From: JAHHLP01 sp041609895
GTDB taxonomy: Bacteria > Bacteroidota > Rhodothermia > Rhodothermales > JABDKH01
Direction: 5' to 3'
Assembly: GCA_041609895.1 (NCBI GenBank)
Contig: JBFIPX010000006.1
Coordinates: 1-45,213, forward strand
Length of the DNA stretch: 45,213 nt
Shown piece by piece: positions 43,727 through 45,213 of the stretch (positions are counted from its first letter, which is position 1; each line of letters begins with the position of its first letter). Both the position numbers and the translations under genes were made by a program. Below the pieces are notes generated by a model. That model was given only the letters and a program-made list of their open reading frames with translations. It was not told where the DNA came from and did not search any database.

Positions 43727-44272
43727 GACTATTATCTCCATCGATTCCGATCCAATCGAAGGACACGCCCCGTCGGCGGCCCCTCTCACCTTTGGGATCG
43801 GCTGTTTGCTGCGAGATTCAACGCTCGCAATGGGGAGATTCTGCCTGGGCCCTGTTAAGAGGTCGAGAATCCGTCCGCGGTGAATCGTGGTCAAACCAAA
43901 CCGTTGGCCGGGCCGCCCCACCTGATCAGAATTAAGTCGAATAATCAATCAGTGAGGGGTGAGTGCGACCCCGGCCAACAGCATGGCTTACCTACGTGAG
44001 GAGCAGGAACGGACCCCGCATTTCCGGTCACCGCCTTGAAGGTGAATCTGATTCGATCCATTCATTTCCAGCCCTGAGAAGTTGGTCCTTCGGCGGCGCC
44101 GGCCACGCGGTTTTGGCCCGGTTTGACAGGTAAGCGTAGGTTGCTCGGAATTCCGGACACACGGTTTCATTTTTTTGACAGCGTTCTTCTGTCCCGCGCG
44201 ATTCGGTCCGGATTGCCCGCTCGCGATTCTGTGATCACTTCGTCCTGGTTCCAGGACATGGCGTCGGCCCAA
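43727..44272. other. Interval without a supported gene
   Basis: These 546 bases contain open frames on both strands (for example a minus frame at 43988-44272), but those are Arg/Ser/Pro-rich with no domain likeness, signal peptide or ribosome site. I see no clear promoter, repeat or RNA. Confidence 0.4.
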
Positions 44273-44791
44273 TCATCTAACGGAACTAACGGGAGCTCTC
44301 CCGACGACGTACTGCATGATGGTCACGTCCCGCCATTCTTCCTTCACGAAGCCGATCTCGCGCTGCGTACCAACGATCTCAAAGCCGAACTTCTCATGCA
44401 TGCGGATGCTAATCTCGTTGGACGCCCAGATCTTGGCAACGATGTGGTGGTACCCCAGGTCCTCGGAGAGCTTCATGAGCTCCTGCTGGATTGCTGAGCC
44501 ATAACCGGTCCGCTTGCCGACGTGTCCGCGACGTAAATAGACCGACGTTTCGGCCGCAAATCGGTAACCCTCGCGGTCGCTGTATCGCTTCAGGATGCCC
44601 CAACCCTCGATACCCTCTGTTGACTCGATCACCAAAAGTCGTTCGCGATCTCCCAGCCGTCGCAAAAGGAGGCCGATGTCTTCGGCAGACTTCGGAGTCA
44701 ATTCCATTGTGCTGTCGGCCGCCTCTATCGATTCGTTGTAAATGGCTGCAACGGCGGCTGCGTCGTCGTATTCACAGGGTCTTACGGTCAT
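44273..44791 (-). CDS. GNAT family N-acetyltransferase
   Basis: A 172-residue GCN5-related acetyltransferase of the phosphinothricin-acetyltransferase-like group. It starts MTVRPCEYDDAAAVAAIYNESI, contains the acetyl-CoA-binding strand-loop SVYLRRGHVGKRTGYGSAIQQEL, then HHIVAKIWASNEISIRMHEKFGFEIVGTQREIGF and WRDVTIMQYVV, all typical of this subgroup. It probably acetylates an amino group of a small molecule, but the substrate is unknown. The ATG at 44791 is chosen; the frame open to 45055 adds unlikely sequence. Confidence 0.92.
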   Translation of the reverse strand: MTVRPCEYDDAAAVAAIYNESIEAADSTMELTPKSAEDIGLLLRRLGDRERLLVIESTEGIEGWGILKRYSDREGYRFAAETSVYLRRGHVGKRTGYGSAIQQELMKLSEDLGYHHIVAKIWASNEISIRMHEKFGFEIVGTQREIGFVKEEWRDVTIMQYVVGRAPVSSVR

Positions 44792-44866
44792 CGGCTCGAC
44801 TGAATTAGCGACTTTTGTATACCGGCATTGAAGTGTAGCAGCAGTAATTCCGGGCTCACCATCTTG

Positions 44867-45213
44867 ATGAACGCCACAAAAGCTATGGAAACCAACGGTA
44901 ACGACAACGGGCCGAAGACCCGTGTGATTGATCTGGTGCTGTGGGGTGCGACGGGTTTCACAGGTAGGATCGCCGCCCGATACCTTGCGAGCAACTACGC
45001 TGAAACGAGCCTGCGTCTGGCCTTCGGCGGAAGGAGCGCCGAGCGGCTCGAGCAACTGAAGGAGGAGGTGGTCGGCGACGTGCCTGAAGCGTCAGGAATT
45101 GAGATCGTAGCGGGCGACAGCATGGATCGCGCTTTTCTGGATGCGATGGCGTCGCAGACGAAGGTCGTCTGCACCACCGTAGGACCGTACGCCAGGTACG
45201 GAGCCGGTCTGGT
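44867..45213 (+). CDS. Saccharopine dehydrogenase-like NADP-binding protein, N-terminal part
   Basis: An open frame runs off the right edge. From the ATG at 44867 about 115 residues are visible, with a Rossmann start VIDLVLWGATGFTGRIAARYL (GATGFTG nucleotide loop), FGGRSAERLEQL and TTVGPYARYGAGLV. This is the N-terminus of the saccharopine dehydrogenase/trans-acting enoyl reductase family. An in-frame ATG at 44885 is an alternative start. The divergent GNAT gene is 75 bases away. Confidence 0.88.
   Translation, partial: MNATKAMETNGNDNGPKTRVIDLVLWGATGFTGRIAARYLASNYAETSLRLAFGGRSAERLEQLKEEVVGDVPEASGIEIVAGDSMDRAFLDAMASQTKVVCTTVGPYARYGAGL

Noticed and set aside
43254..43766. Minus-strand 170-codon frame
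   Set aside because: It overlaps the 88-residue plus gene, the terminator and the small minus peptide, and its Arg/Ser-rich sequence shows no domain.
43988..44272. Minus-strand 94-codon frame
   Set aside because: Arg- and Ser-rich composition, no ribosome site and no family likeness.
1..45213. Mobile elements, CRISPR arrays, phage genes or rRNA
   Set aside because: I looked for transposase or integrase motifs, repeat-spacer arrays and rRNA sequence by reading and found none; the window looks like ordinary chromosome.

Overview
The window looks like a core chromosomal stretch of a GC-rich, Gram-negative, probably marine heterotroph of the Rhodothermales/Balneolales side of the Bacteroidota-Rhodothermota. 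This rests on gene content: a DUF5916 outer-membrane protein, a DUF3179 protein, a very large alpha-2-macroglobulin, a PGM1-like ATP-grasp ligase, an ECF-type sigma factor near a kinase-TPR receptor, and many lipoproteins. Several promoters are of the sigma70 TTGACA/TATNNT type and many genes have clear Shine-Dalgarno sites, both unlike classical Bacteroidetes. No transposase, integrase, phage gene, CRISPR array or rRNA is visible. The placement is an inference without a marker-gene tree.

Layout. 1-3294: tail of a probable barrel protein, a DUF3179 protein and a PGM1-like peptide ligase. 3454-10638: a strong promoter, a 2006-residue alpha-2-macroglobulin and DNA polymerase IV (dinB). 10641-12661: a membrane HExxH protein, a lipoprotein of the endonuclease/exonuclease/phosphatase fold and a small secreted protein. 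13021-16784: an EXPERA (TMEM97-like) membrane protein, a His-rich secreted protein, an NTF2-like lipoprotein, a ThuA-like protein and an ABM-fold monooxygenase. 16869-18621: a lipoprotein, a coiled-coil protein and a secreted NTF2-like protein.

18698-25078 is a stress-flavoured block: a 2-TM protein, CsbD, DUF1328, a receiver-only regulator, an MscS channel, a GAF-PAS-PAS histidine kinase with its NarL-type regulator, and a coiled-coil lipoprotein. 25233-33128: a TonB-C-domain protein, an M28 aminopeptidase, DUF5916, a TPR lipoprotein, a DUF1295 reductase-like protein and a TrhA/hemolysin-III protein. 33312-34646: an Fpg/Nei glycosylase that apparently starts at CTG, a 57-residue zinc-ribbon membrane protein and tRNA-Leu(GAG).

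34794-38105 is a candidate envelope-stress module: a lipoprotein with LTxEQ repeats diverges from an ECF sigma factor, a probable anti-sigma factor, a CnrX/Spy-like protein and a membrane protein. 38261-43091 holds an ECF-type sigma factor, an MFS transporter and a Ser/Thr kinase with a TPR sensor tail. The right edge has two small proteins, a GNAT acetyltransferase and the start of a saccharopine-dehydrogenase-like protein.

I see no single spectacular new system. The most unusual items are the CTG start of the glycosylase, the missing start codon in front of a lipoprotein-like leader on the TonB-C protein, the palindrome between -35 and -10 ahead of csbD, the paired GGAAGsGCTTCC palindromes at 12.9 kb, and the sigma/anti-sigma/LTxEQ module.
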